64,000 bases of DNA, from positions 1-64,000 of the forward strand of contig JBBSDP010000016.1 in assembly GCA_038240605.1 (NCBI GenBank), in the 5' to 3' direction. A model generated the notes under the pieces. It had not been told where the DNA came from and ran no database searches. It worked only from the letters and a program-made list of their open reading frames with translations. This DNA is from JBBSDP01 sp038240605 (GTDB lineage Bacteria; Planctomycetota; Phycisphaerae; Tepidisphaerales; Tepidisphaeraceae). Numbering within the stretch: position 1 is the stretch's first letter; each line of letters opens with the position of its first letter. The position numbers were made by a program, and so were the translations under genes. Below, piece by piece: positions 24,944 to 34,323 of this stretch.

Positions 24944-26649
24944 CGGGTTCTCGATTCCAGCCATCGGGCCAGGCAAAGGAGGGTCCACCGTCGTTGGGGG
25001 CGAAGTTCCGCCGTTACGTTCATCGCGCCCGGGAGCAGCGCGACCAGCGGCCCATCGGGCCGGATCGAATGTTCCCAGAGCGACTGCATGTCGGGTTGGG
25101 CCAGCCAGGCGCGCACCGGCGCGCCAAAGCCCTGTTTTCCGCGCCCTCGCACCGAGTGCGGCCAGAGCGGCTCACAGGCGGCGCGGAGCAGGTGCTTGAG
25201 CCGTCCGCCGGCGAATCGCATCTGCCTCGGCAGACCGAGCACAAATTCGGCGAGGTCCACGTCGAGGAACGGCGCGCGCGTTTCCAGGCCATGGGCCATC
25301 GCGGCGCGATCGACCTTGGTGAGGATGTCGCCAGGGAGATAGCACTCGAGATCGAAGTAGGTGGCGCGGTCGACGCCGCACACGTCGGTGCTCGGTCGAT
25401 AGCGATGTTCGATCCACTCGCGCGAGGCGGGTTGAGCATCGGGCGACCAGAGCGCGACGCGATCCGCGGTCGCCGCTGCAGTGTGATTCTGCCACGGATC
25501 CGAGGCCATCGGATCGGCCGCGAGCAATGGGCGGTAATGCTCGTATCCGCCGAAGATCTCATCGCCCCCGTCCCCGCTGAGGACGACCTTCACATGCCGA
25601 CGCGCGTGGCGGGCGACGAGCCAGGTGGGGATGTTTGATGAATCACCGAACGGCTCATCGTACACCGCCATCATTTCTTCAAGGCTGGCGGCGACGTCGA
25701 TCTCCATCTGAAGCTCGTAATGATCGGTGCGGTATTGAACCGCGACATCGCGCGCATAGGGAAGCTCGTCGATCAGGTCTCCGAAGCCCACGGCGAAGGT
25801 CGGTACCGGCGCGTCACGCAGGCCGCTCATGAGCGCCACGATCGTGCTGGAATCCAGGCCGCCGCTGAGGAACGCGCCAACCGGAACGTCGGCCACCAAC
25901 TGCCGTTTGACGGCCTTGCCAAGTAGTGAGCGGATTTTGTCCACCGCATCAGCTTCCGGGATGTCGCACATTGAAAGTTGGGGCTGCCAATATCGGCGCG
26001 ATTGGAACCGCTCGTCCCGCCACACCGCCGTGTGGGCGGGCGCGAGCGTGTGAAAGTTCTGGTAGATCGTCCGGTCGGGCGGGACGTAGAAGAGACCGAG
26101 GTAGGCGTCGACGGAGAGGGAGTCGATCTCCGGATCGATCAGATCGCTCGCGAGGATCGCCTTGATCTCCGACGCGAGGATCACGTGGCCCGCCGATGAT
26201 CGCGCCCAGTAGAGCGGCTTTTCGCCAAACCGATCGCGAGCTGCGAAGAGGGAACGCTCCCGGGCATCCCAGATTGCGAACGCGAACTGGCCGTTAAGCC
26301 GCTCGGGGACGGCTTCCCCACATTCGATGAACGCGTGCAGCAATACCTCCGTATCGGAATGAGTTCGGAAGACGTGACCGCGCTGCTCCAAATCACGGCA
26401 AAGCTCACGGTGGTTGTAAATTTCGCCGTTGAAGACGATCCAGAAGCGACCGCTCGGGTCCGACATGGGTTGCGCGCCGCCGACGGGATCGATCACGCTG
26501 AGGCGGGTGTGGCCGAGGTCGCAGCCAGGCAGGCGCGTGCATGCCTGCCCGTCCGGGCCGCGGTGGGCGAGGGCGGCGGTCATGCGCTCGATCGCGAACG
26601 GAGGCGTCTCCAGAGCGCTGCCGGGGAGGATGACCGCGATGCCGCACAT
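24922..26649 (-). CDS. asnB: Asparagine synthase (glutamine-hydrolysing)
   Basis: 575 residues. Class II glutaminase domain with Cys2 as nucleophile (MCGIAVIL), RGPDG and FNGEIYNH, then the synthetase domain with the ATP-binding SGGLDSS and GDGGDEIFGGY. In surface-glycan clusters AsnB-type enzymes often amidate sugars or peptides rather than make asparagine; both are possible here. The start shares one base with the stop of the gene upstream (TGATG), so translation is coupled. Confidence 0.92.
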   Translation of the reverse strand: MCGIAVILPGSALETPPFAIERMTAALAHRGPDGQACTRLPGCDLGHTRLSVIDPVGGAQPMSDPSGRFWIVFNGEIYNHRELCRDLEQRGHVFRTHSDTEVLLHAFIECGEAVPERLNGQFAFAIWDARERSLFAARDRFGEKPLYWARSSAGHVILASEIKAILASDLIDPEIDSLSVDAYLGLFYVPPDRTIYQNFHTLAPAHTAVWRDERFQSRRYWQPQLSMCDIPEADAVDKIRSLLGKAVKRQLVADVPVGAFLSGGLDSSTIVALMSGLRDAPVPTFAVGFGDLIDELPYARDVAVQYRTDHYELQMEIDVAASLEEMMAVYDEPFGDSSNIPTWLVARHARRHVKVVLSGDGGDEIFGGYEHYRPLLAADPMASDPWQNHTAAATADRVALWSPDAQPASREWIEHRYRPSTDVCGVDRATYFDLECYLPGDILTKVDRAAMAHGLETRAPFLDVDLAEFVLGLPRQMRFAGGRLKHLLRAACEPLWPHSVRGRGKQGFGAPVRAWLAQPDMQSLWEHSIRPDGPLVALLPGAMNVTAELRPQRRWTLLCLARWLESRTRCLVSLS

Positions 26650-27734
26650 CAGCGTGACCTGCTCGGCAGGCCGGCGCTGGGCCGGCGATGCCCGTAAAAG
26701 CTCACCTCGATCGGCCCTCGCGATGGCTTACCGGGGGCGGAGAGTCCGAGATCATTGAAGATTTGCCCAAACCGGTGATCCCACAGGTGCTCGTTCCGCG
26801 TGCGGTCGGCATAGGCCTGGGCAATCCGCAGTCGCAACGATTCGTGCTTGAGGTAGAACGCGACCTTTTCGACGCAGTCGTCGGGGCCTTCGTACGAGAT
26901 GAATTCCTTGTCGGGCTCGTAATAGCGCGCTAAGTCGGCGCATCGCTGCACGAGCATCAGCGTTCCCGACAATCCCATCTGGAAGACGCGACCCTTGATC
27001 TGGAGCATCGACGGGTTGGTGCTCGCACCCAGCGGCGTATAGGAGATACGCGAGCGGTTCCACAATTCGTGGACCTCGGGGAAAGGCAACGCTCGATTGG
27101 TGGCGGGGAACCATCGGGCGACCGTTTCCCGAAAACGTTTGTTGTTGAACGGCGGGTACTTCACCCGCAGTGCTCCCAGCCCGAATACTTTCAGCCCCGC
27201 CCGACGCCGCAGGTGTCGCAACTCACTGACACGGCTTCGGTAGACCTGGCCGACGAAACTGAAGTCCAGGTCCTTGGCTCTGTCGAACTGGGCAAAGGTG
27301 TCGAGGCAGCCCCACTGACTTAGCATCAAGTTGGGGAATGCCAGGCGGTTTGCTTCGTAGACGTGCGGATAGGTCGTGATCATCCGCGTGAAACAGGGGG
27401 CGATGTGACGGGAGTAAGATTCCCACTGCCAGTCATCATCGCTGTTCCAGGCCACGACCGGCGTGCGTTTGGAAACGTTGGCAATCGCGTTGCGGTCCAT
27501 GAAATCGCGCCCGCCGGTTTGATAGAAGATCAGGTCGTAGCCGCCAAGCCGAACGTGCCGCTCGAAGTTGGCGCCGCACTCGTCGGGTCCGACTTCCGCA
27601 CACCGTTTCACGTGATCGAACGTCTCGACCTCGTGTCCCATGCGCCAAAGCGGCTCGGTGAATTCCAGGAACATCGGCTCCAGCGCCTGGGGCTGGCCGT
27701 AGTAGTGTTGCGTTACGGTGCTGAGGATTCGCAT
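26649..27734 (-). CDS. CgeB-like glycosyltransferase
   Basis: 361 residues from the ATG at 27734 (MRILSTVTQHYYG); an in-frame extension to 28007 overlaps the neighbour and is rejected. It follows the GT-B pattern of CgeB/DUF3880-type transferases: 'DLIFYQTGGRDFM', 'TTYPHVYEANRLAFPNLMLSQWG', then a C-terminal half with FSFVGQVYRSR and the end region MLQIKGRVFQMGLSGTLMLV and YEPDKEFISYEGPDD. Donor and acceptor are unknown. Central gene of the glycan operon. Confidence 0.8.
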   Translation of the reverse strand: MRILSTVTQHYYGQPQALEPMFLEFTEPLWRMGHEVETFDHVKRCAEVGPDECGANFERHVRLGGYDLIFYQTGGRDFMDRNAIANVSKRTPVVAWNSDDDWQWESYSRHIAPCFTRMITTYPHVYEANRLAFPNLMLSQWGCLDTFAQFDRAKDLDFSFVGQVYRSRVSELRHLRRRAGLKVFGLGALRVKYPPFNNKRFRETVARWFPATNRALPFPEVHELWNRSRISYTPLGASTNPSMLQIKGRVFQMGLSGTLMLVQRCADLARYYEPDKEFISYEGPDDCVEKVAFYLKHESLRLRIAQAYADRTRNEHLWDHRFGQIFNDLGLSAPGKPSRGPIEVSFYGHRRPSAGLPSRSR

Positions 27735-27757
27735 GGCTGATGTTTCCGCGCCGCGAG

Positions 27758-28771
27758 TTATGCCGCCGCTTGCATGCTGACCGGAGCCCTCGCCCCAACG
27801 GCCGAAGTCGCGCACCAGGGCGTAGGGCGGACTTCCGCGCATCCAGCGGCGACCATCCATTCCCGCACTTCCTCGGCGGTATGCGTCGATGCGGTTTGCG
27901 GCGTGATCGCGTCGAACACGTCGAGCACGCGCCACCGCGCATCTTTCAATCGCAGCACCACGAGCCAATTCTCTTCCAGGTAGCGAGACAGCTTCCGCAG
28001 TCCGCATTGCCGCAGGGCATTGGATGCCGGCGCCAACCCGTAAGCGGCCAAATAGGAATAGGCGAGGGCGAAGCGGTACCCAGCGAAGCGACCGGCGAAG
28101 CGATGCGCTGCCCGGAAACGGCGCACCGATTCAAAATCATAGAAATCGCCGCGAGGATAAACGCAGCAAGCGAGCCACCCGCCGGGGCGAACCGTGCGGG
28201 CCAGCGCTGCGAGTCCCGCCGCTGGCGAGGGGGTGTGGTGCAGCACTCCGATGGAATAACCGCCGTCAAACGCGTTCTGACGGAATGGGGGCTGGAGCAG
28301 GTCACCCTGGACGATCAGGACGTTGGGATCGTGAGCGAAGTTTTTCCGCGCCGACTCGACCGCCGTGCTGAGATCGATGCCGACGGCGATCCCGCCGCGA
28401 CGCCGGACGACATCGAGAAATCGTCCCGGCCCGCACCCGAATTCCACGATCGTATTCCCCCGCACCTGATCGTCTGGCGCCGCGGTGATGCGGTCCCACA
28501 TCCGCGTCGTATGCCCCTGCATGGGACGACCGACGTTGGCGGATTCGAACTGAACTCGCGGCCAGCGCTGCCATTCGAAGCCGAAGCTCGACGCGTAGTG
28601 CTCCTGGGAGACGAACCGGGGAATGCCGCGGATGATCGGGTAGCCGCGTCCCGAGAGCGCGCGGAGTATTCCCGCTCCGACCGTGCCGTCCGGGCGCATC
28701 CGTGCCTCACCGAGCTCCAGCGGCTCGCCGGTGGCCGGACAGCAGAGATATTGGAGGAAACGTGGGTGCAT
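27758..28771 (-). CDS. SAM-dependent methyltransferase, class I
   Basis: 337 residues. A short Trm112-like opening (LQYLCCPATGEPLEL) is followed by the SAM-binding domain, with motif I IVEFGCGPGRFLDVV at residues ~107-121, an acidic GIDLSTAVE, and SIGVLHHTPSPAAGL. Such enzymes methylate sugars or lipid intermediates in polysaccharide gene clusters. It is 23 bp upstream of the CgeB-like gene. Confidence 0.87.
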   Translation of the reverse strand: MHPRFLQYLCCPATGEPLELGEARMRPDGTVGAGILRALSGRGYPIIRGIPRFVSQEHYASSFGFEWQRWPRVQFESANVGRPMQGHTTRMWDRITAAPDDQVRGNTIVEFGCGPGRFLDVVRRRGGIAVGIDLSTAVESARKNFAHDPNVLIVQGDLLQPPFRQNAFDGGYSIGVLHHTPSPAAGLAALARTVRPGGWLACCVYPRGDFYDFESVRRFRAAHRFAGRFAGYRFALAYSYLAAYGLAPASNALRQCGLRKLSRYLEENWLVVLRLKDARWRVLDVFDAITPQTASTHTAEEVREWMVAAGCAEVRPTPWCATSAVGARAPVSMQAAA

Positions 28772-28796
28772 GGGACGCCCATCGGAGCTTGTGTTG

Positions 28797-30554
28797 TCAG
28801 GCGGCTTCGGACTTTCTCCCGATCAGCAGGTAGTTGTCGCCGTGGTGGAAGCGTTCGACCTTCACCTGGTCGAATCGGGCCATCGCCGCGCCGATCACTT
28901 CGCCGTGATCCACGAGTTGCACCTGCGGCGCCTCGGTGGCCATCTGTCCGGCCAGGAAGATCTGTCGTGCGCCGAAGTAGCCTGACTCTTCAATCCGGTT
29001 CTGGAGCCCGCGCGGCAGCTCGGAGAACCCGAAGGTCGAGAAGAACAGATCCGCTTTGAGTTCCATGGAATCGATCAGCGAGGTCGGCAGCAGGAGGATC
29101 TGGCGCGGGGCCGGCTTCACGTCCTCCGGGCGGGTGGCGCACACGATGCGGTAGCCGGGCATTGCCAGCGTCAGGTAGTAATGCTGGAGGGCCAGCATCT
29201 CCGGGAGGTCGACGATCACGTACGAAGCATCGGGGTGGCACTGGGCGTAAACATAAGCGAACGCCCCGAACCCGCCGCCGACCTCAACGACCTGATTGGG
29301 CAGCTCACGGACGACCTGGGCAGCGCGGGCCCGGCTGGCCAGCGACTGACCCGCACTGGCCGCGAATTCCGGCTCCACCGGCGCGGTCTCGTGGACGCGC
29401 ATCATGTAATAGAGCATGCCGAGCATGTTCGTCGACAGGTTGGGAAGGATGCCGCTGGGGCGCGGGCTGCCGAGCTGCGGGTCGCGTACGCGGTTGAGCA
29501 TCCGGCGTCCGAAATCCGACTCTGACAGGATCTCATATTCCTTATCCTGCATCGGCCCCCAGCGGCCACGATAGAACATGAACTTGCAGACCGGGTGTTG
29601 AAGGAAGCCGCGCCAGTCTTCGTTCTCGAGATACGCGCGAAGCTTTTCGCGCGCCTCCGCCCAGATCGGGTGAACCGGGACGGGATGGCGCTCCTCGATC
29701 GCAAGCGTGTCGCGCAGGAGCTTCCGACCTTCATGCATGTGATATTCACAGACGAACGCCACCGGGTCCGCCGGAAGCGATTCGGCGGGCATCGACCGGT
29801 GATACGCGATCACGTTGGCGTAGAAGTATTTACCCTCGCAGACGAACCAGGCATCGGGAAGCGTCGTGCTGGTGAAACGTTGCGCGGAGATCGGAGCGAC
29901 ACCATCGCGGATGAAGATGTCGAAGCAGTTGTAGCCACGATCGGCGAGGAATTTCAGGCAGTCCTGGGCGGCGTCGGGAAATCGCTGGTTGGCTTCGAAC
30001 ATGATCATGGACGGAGCGTCGGCATCGAAGGCTCCGCCGTCGAACAGTCCGCGAAGCGCGGACAATTCATGTCCCTCGACGTCAACCTTCACGAAGCCGA
30101 GCCGCTCGAACCCATTGCTCTGCGCCAGCTCCGCCAGCGGATAAGCGGGGACTTCGACCTTGCGCGGCTCGGCGAACTCTTCAGGGAACGCGACGCGGGT
30201 CCACGATTCCTCGATCGTGCTGACGGTACTGGCGGAGCCGACGAACATCGTCGCCGTCCCGCGCCGATCCGAGGCGGCGCAGCACTCGACGCGCACCAGG
30301 TCCAGCTCGCGGAGTGCGGCGAAGCGCCGCTTGAGGTGGTCGACGATCGACTGCTGCGGCTCGATCGCCAGGACGCGGAAGTCCAGGTCGGCCAGGGCGC
30401 CCGTCACATCGCCGCGATGGGCGCCAACGTCGATCGCCCGCTTGCGCTCCGCCGGCAGGCTGGCCAGCGTCTGTTGGAGGTAAATCACTTCGAGAGTGGC
30501 CGCCAGGGAGTGACGGCCATCAGTGAGGTTAAGGGGAAGATTTGCCGGGTTCAT
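28797..30554 (-). CDS. FkbM methyltransferase fused to a putative sugar O-methyltransferase
   Basis: 585 residues with AAGGAG eight bases before the ATG. Residues ~35-260 are an FkbM domain (AIDVGAHRGDVTGAL, FVKVDVEGHELSALRGL). Residues ~370-580 are a second SAM domain with VVEVGGGFGAFAYVYAQ and VIVDLPEMLALQHYYL, the pattern of the 'putative sugar O-methyltransferase' family. Two methyl transfers on one glycan by one polypeptide are a reasonable inference. It sits 25 bp upstream of the class I methyltransferase. Confidence 0.85.
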   Translation of the reverse strand: MNPANLPLNLTDGRHSLAATLEVIYLQQTLASLPAERKRAIDVGAHRGDVTGALADLDFRVLAIEPQQSIVDHLKRRFAALRELDLVRVECCAASDRRGTATMFVGSASTVSTIEESWTRVAFPEEFAEPRKVEVPAYPLAELAQSNGFERLGFVKVDVEGHELSALRGLFDGGAFDADAPSMIMFEANQRFPDAAQDCLKFLADRGYNCFDIFIRDGVAPISAQRFTSTTLPDAWFVCEGKYFYANVIAYHRSMPAESLPADPVAFVCEYHMHEGRKLLRDTLAIEERHPVPVHPIWAEAREKLRAYLENEDWRGFLQHPVCKFMFYRGRWGPMQDKEYEILSESDFGRRMLNRVRDPQLGSPRPSGILPNLSTNMLGMLYYMMRVHETAPVEPEFAASAGQSLASRARAAQVVRELPNQVVEVGGGFGAFAYVYAQCHPDASYVIVDLPEMLALQHYYLTLAMPGYRIVCATRPEDVKPAPRQILLLPTSLIDSMELKADLFFSTFGFSELPRGLQNRIEESGYFGARQIFLAGQMATEAPQVQLVDHGEVIGAAMARFDQVKVERFHHGDNYLLIGRKSEAA

Positions 30555-30566
30555 CGTCGGATCTCC

Positions 30567-31766
30567 TTAGGCGGCACTGGGGGTCGCAATCGCTAGAGCA
30601 GAGTCGAGGAATGACGGCTTCCATAGTCGCAGGATCGGCCCGTCGAACTGACGGCGCAGGTTTTGTTCACGGGCGTCCAGGTGCGCGGGGTTGACCGTGG
30701 AAATGATGATGCCGTCGGGGTTGAGATCGAGCGCATCGGGCGTGGGGAGGATCGGCACGCCGCGGTACCTGCGTCCGGAGAACGCGGCACGGTCATCGGC
30801 CAGGGACAAGGTTTTGAGCGAGGCGGCCTGGCTCGCCTTCCAGGTCGCGTACAGGTTCTTACTGAAGTCCGCGATGACGACCTGGCTCAGCCTGTGCTTC
30901 TGCCGCCAGGTCGTCACCGTCCTTGCCTGCCGCTGAAGATCGAACAGCAACTCGATGGCTCGTCCGTCGAGCGTGCGACGGCCGACGGAAAACTCACGAC
31001 GTGCCCAGATCCGGGCTTCGCGAAGGGCGACGTCAACCGCGTCGCGGTGTCCTTCGTGCATGGCAAGGCGGGCGTAGCGCTGGATCCAGTCGTGGCGGTA
31101 GGCCCGCCGCAGCATTCGCGGCAGGTAGCGCTCGACGAGGATCAAGTTGTTGCGCAGGTCCATCCGGTGGGTGAGCGCCGAACTGCGGGCTCCGCCGTTG
31201 TCCTTGTCGTGATGGAAAATCACGTCTTCGAATCGTTCGATGCTGAACCCGGCTTGCCAGATACGGAAGCTCAAGTCGTATTCCTCGGCCTGGCGGAAGA
31301 ACTCCGTCGCGAATCCGCCGACTTCGTCGAGGACCGAGCGGCGCAGGATGCTCGCTCCACCGAGCAGCACCGCGGGAAAGGCCGGGGCCTCAAAACGCCC
31401 GTCAGGCAGAACCACTCGCGCGACGAGTCCCGCCACACGCATCCGACGCGCGAGGAAGCTCAGTCCCGCGGAGATGGCGCCGGGGGCCGGGTAGCTGTCA
31501 TCGTCGAGCAGAACGACGTACCGCCCTTTGGCTTCTCGAAAAGCGTGGTTCCGCGCGGGCATCCCCTCGTTCTCTGTCAGCTCCAATACCGTGGCCCAGG
31601 GAAACTGTCGGCGTACGGCGGCAGCCGTCCCATCGCGCGAGGCGTTATCGACGACCAGAGCCTCCCACGATTCACGCGGCAAGCCGGTATTTTCGACGAG
31701 GCGCTGGAGCGTCAGCAAAAGGCGCTCGCGTCGGTTGTGCGTGATGAGGACGTAGCTCAGCCGCAT
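30567..31766 (-). CDS. Family 2 glycosyltransferase with a C-terminal Rossmann-like domain
   Basis: 399 residues. GT2 domain 1-~260: MRLSYVLITHNRRERLL, EALVVDNASRDGT and the DDD motif VVLLDDDSYP. From ~305 a separate domain reads QVVIADFSKNLYATW, then RGVPILPTPDALDL and DGIIISTVNP. This is the layout of the PglD-like/nucleotide-binding Rossmann domains that start sugar acetyltransferases and lie at the end of C-methyltransferases. The ATG follows the upstream stop immediately (TGAATG), so translation is coupled. Confidence 0.85.
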   Translation of the reverse strand: MRLSYVLITHNRRERLLLTLQRLVENTGLPRESWEALVVDNASRDGTAAAVRRQFPWATVLELTENEGMPARNHAFREAKGRYVVLLDDDSYPAPGAISAGLSFLARRMRVAGLVARVVLPDGRFEAPAFPAVLLGGASILRRSVLDEVGGFATEFFRQAEEYDLSFRIWQAGFSIERFEDVIFHHDKDNGGARSSALTHRMDLRNNLILVERYLPRMLRRAYRHDWIQRYARLAMHEGHRDAVDVALREARIWARREFSVGRRTLDGRAIELLFDLQRQARTVTTWRQKHRLSQVVIADFSKNLYATWKASQAASLKTLSLADDRAAFSGRRYRGVPILPTPDALDLNPDGIIISTVNPAHLDAREQNLRRQFDGPILRLWKPSFLDSALAIATPSAA

Positions 31767-34118
31767 TCAGACCGCCCTCCGCGCTGCATCGGTGACAGTC
31801 GTTCGTCCGCCGACGCCGCCGCCCCTCGTCGCGCCGGAGCAAAGCCGGTCCGCCATGTCGGCGACGACCCGGCGCACGCCGGCGTCGTAGGTGAAGCGTT
31901 CGACCACGCTGGCGCGCTGCGCCTGCTGCACCAGCGCTGCCAGCTTCGGATCGGCCAGGAACCGGGTGACGGCACCACGGAGCGAGAAGGCGTCAATGAA
32001 GCGGGTCAGGTCGAAGCGCGGCAGGACCTGTTCGCGCGGCATCAGCAGCCGCATGTCGGCAAAGTCCCAGACCGCCGTCACCGGGTCGTCCAGGTCGCTG
32101 GTCGCGATGGCCGGTCGGCACCCCTCGATCAACTCGTTGAGCATGGGAAGCTGCTCGTCGCGCACGGCGGAGCGGGCGGCGGCGGAGGTGCGGGCGGCCG
32201 GGGCGTTAGCGTGCAGGTAGTTCAACAGGGCCGGCGCCGCCACGTCCGCGGTGTGCGAGCGGATGAGGAAGAACCCGCCGGCCATCAACCCGTCCAGCAG
32301 GCGCTGGTGCAGGCAGAGGTAGGGAACGATCTGGAGATTGATGCGGCTGCGCCGCGTGAGCTCGTGCAGCTCCGCGCCGTAGCTGACCGGCCCGCGGGCG
32401 TGCGCGGCGAATTCCGGGTGGTGGTTCCAGCCCGCGCCGTAGAGCGAGAGCGTCAGGCCGATGTCCGTGGCGGCCGACGCCGCCCAGCGCAGCGCTTGCT
32501 GGCGGTAGAGCGCATCGTTCAGCGGGTGCGTGACCCAGGCGGCGATCGAATCGAATTCGGTCGTGCCGACCATCGACGACAGGTCGCGCTGGGTGCCGCG
32601 GATCAGGCGGATCACCTCGTGGTACGTGCCGACCACGCCACCCTTGGAATACGTTTCGACCAGCCGTTGCGCGGCGGCATCCAGCAACTTTCGGCCAGCC
32701 GGCGTGCCGTCGTAGGTGTCCAGCCGTTCGCGGAGGATCCGCTCGGGGACGTGTGAAGCATTGGAAACAAAGACGATCTCGTTGTTCTTATCATGTTCGG
32801 AGAGGGGCATCTCTTGGGCCTCCCGAGTGAGTTTGGGTAGTGGAATGCACTGTCGTTCGGGGTAGCCGAACGTACCGGAGTACGTCGAGGGAGCATCGGT
32901 CAGGACAAAATCACGATCGGAGATCGACTGCCCCGCCCGCGCGATGCGCAGGTTCGGCAGGTGGTCCTGGATCCAGCAGACGAACGGGAGCTCGGCTGGA
33001 AACAGGTCTTCGTGTTCGTAGCGGAGGTGGTCGAGCTGGAAGACGAGATCTGGCTGAAAATCCGCGAGCGCCTGCCGCATCGCCGCCTGAAACAGGCGGT
33101 GTGCCGGCGAAGGTTCGATCAACACCAGCGCGTCCCATCCGAGCCGGCCAAACGCCTCGGCGGTATCGCGCGTCGAATACTGGAGGACGCTCGAGAATCG
33201 CGTGGTGATCAGCATCACGCGCGGACGACGGGGGCTGTCCGTTCCGAGTAGCGTGGCAATCGAGGGACGGCCTGGCTGCGCGTAGTAAGCCTCCACCCGG
33301 TTGCGGGTGCGGTTGTCCTGTTGCTGAAGTTCCCGGGTTGCCGAGCGGATCCCAGCCGCGAGCGGCGCGGCGGCGATCCTCTGGCTGACGACCACCGCCG
33401 GGCTGGGAAGACACAGGTCCGCGGACAGCGCATGGGTCAGGGCAGACACGCATTCGGCCCCGACGAACCAGTGAAACCTCGGCTGCTCGATGGGGCCGCC
33501 TGGGCCGGTGTAGTCGTGGATCATCAGGCAGTGCAGCACCACCTGAGCATCGGATTCGATCAGGAAGACCGGCTGCTGCATGTCCATGAACAGCTTCGGC
33601 GGATTGGCGGCGAGGAACTGGAGCAGGTACCCGTCGCCGATCCCGCACATCCCCAGCGCCTGTCCCTGTTCCGCCGCAGACTTCAATTGATTGAATGCCC
33701 CAAGCGATGCGGCGACCGGGTCAGGCCCGGCCGAGAGGCTGAGGCGACTGCCGTCGGAACGTCGCACGATGACGGTGGGGCGGCCGGTCGGGGCGGGCGC
33801 AATGCCGTAGCCGTCATCGGTGGGGAGAGAGAGGATCGTTTCGTAGACCGATTCGCGATGTCGCTGGAGGGCCGCCAGATTGCGTGCCAGCGACCGCTTC
33901 ATATCCACCGACGCATCGCGGCCGGGGAGCTGTTCGAAGAGCCAGGCGGCGTCGTCCCAGCGGCGCAGCCGCATCGCCGCATGCGCGGATTCAACCAGTG
34001 CAGGGGGTGCGGATGAGGTGGCCAGCGCACGGGCGGCGTCTCGGTCGCCGCGGCGCAGGGCCGACATCAGCTCGATCGAGGCGGGGGGCGCGGGTTGTCC
34101 TTCGGGCGAGGTACTCAT
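31767..34118 (-). CDS. Large glycosyltransferase, CgeB-like C-terminal half
   Basis: 783 residues from the ATG at 34118 (GGAGG upstream; an ATG at 34142 is possible). The N-terminal ~100 residues look like a TPR/helical part. Residues ~140-260 contain GMCGIGDGYLLQFLAANPP and PVFLIESDAQVVLHCL, reminiscent of the Maf-type flagellin-glycosyltransferase core (tentative). The C-terminal ~450 residues follow the CgeB/DUF3880 pattern (VMLITTRFSSVLQYSTRD, WIQDHLPNL, SLYGAGWNHHPEFA, LHQRLLDGLMAGGFFLIRSH). First gene of the operon, 205 bp from the divergent HldE-like gene. Confidence 0.8.
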   Translation of the reverse strand: MSTSPEGQPAPPASIELMSALRRGDRDAARALATSSAPPALVESAHAAMRLRRWDDAAWLFEQLPGRDASVDMKRSLARNLAALQRHRESVYETILSLPTDDGYGIAPAPTGRPTVIVRRSDGSRLSLSAGPDPVAASLGAFNQLKSAAEQGQALGMCGIGDGYLLQFLAANPPKLFMDMQQPVFLIESDAQVVLHCLMIHDYTGPGGPIEQPRFHWFVGAECVSALTHALSADLCLPSPAVVVSQRIAAAPLAAGIRSATRELQQQDNRTRNRVEAYYAQPGRPSIATLLGTDSPRRPRVMLITTRFSSVLQYSTRDTAEAFGRLGWDALVLIEPSPAHRLFQAAMRQALADFQPDLVFQLDHLRYEHEDLFPAELPFVCWIQDHLPNLRIARAGQSISDRDFVLTDAPSTYSGTFGYPERQCIPLPKLTREAQEMPLSEHDKNNEIVFVSNASHVPERILRERLDTYDGTPAGRKLLDAAAQRLVETYSKGGVVGTYHEVIRLIRGTQRDLSSMVGTTEFDSIAAWVTHPLNDALYRQQALRWAASAATDIGLTLSLYGAGWNHHPEFAAHARGPVSYGAELHELTRRSRINLQIVPYLCLHQRLLDGLMAGGFFLIRSHTADVAAPALLNYLHANAPAARTSAAARSAVRDEQLPMLNELIEGCRPAIATSDLDDPVTAVWDFADMRLLMPREQVLPRFDLTRFIDAFSLRGAVTRFLADPKLAALVQQAQRASVVERFTYDAGVRRVVADMADRLCSGATRGGGVGGRTTVTDAARRAV

Positions 34119-34323
34119 GATGGGCGGATCCTCCGCCGTCATGAGTTATCGGACGCGTCATCTATGGAAGTTGAGCCGACTTTGAGGAGTTTTCACCCGC
34201 TTTTTACCAGTTGGCCAAGGGCCAGCGTCCGATAAACACTCATCTTCAAGCCTGGGATCGCCGATGTAGGAGGTGTCGGCGCAACGCCCGCCGCCCTGCG
34301 CGGGACCGCCGTACGGAGGATTC

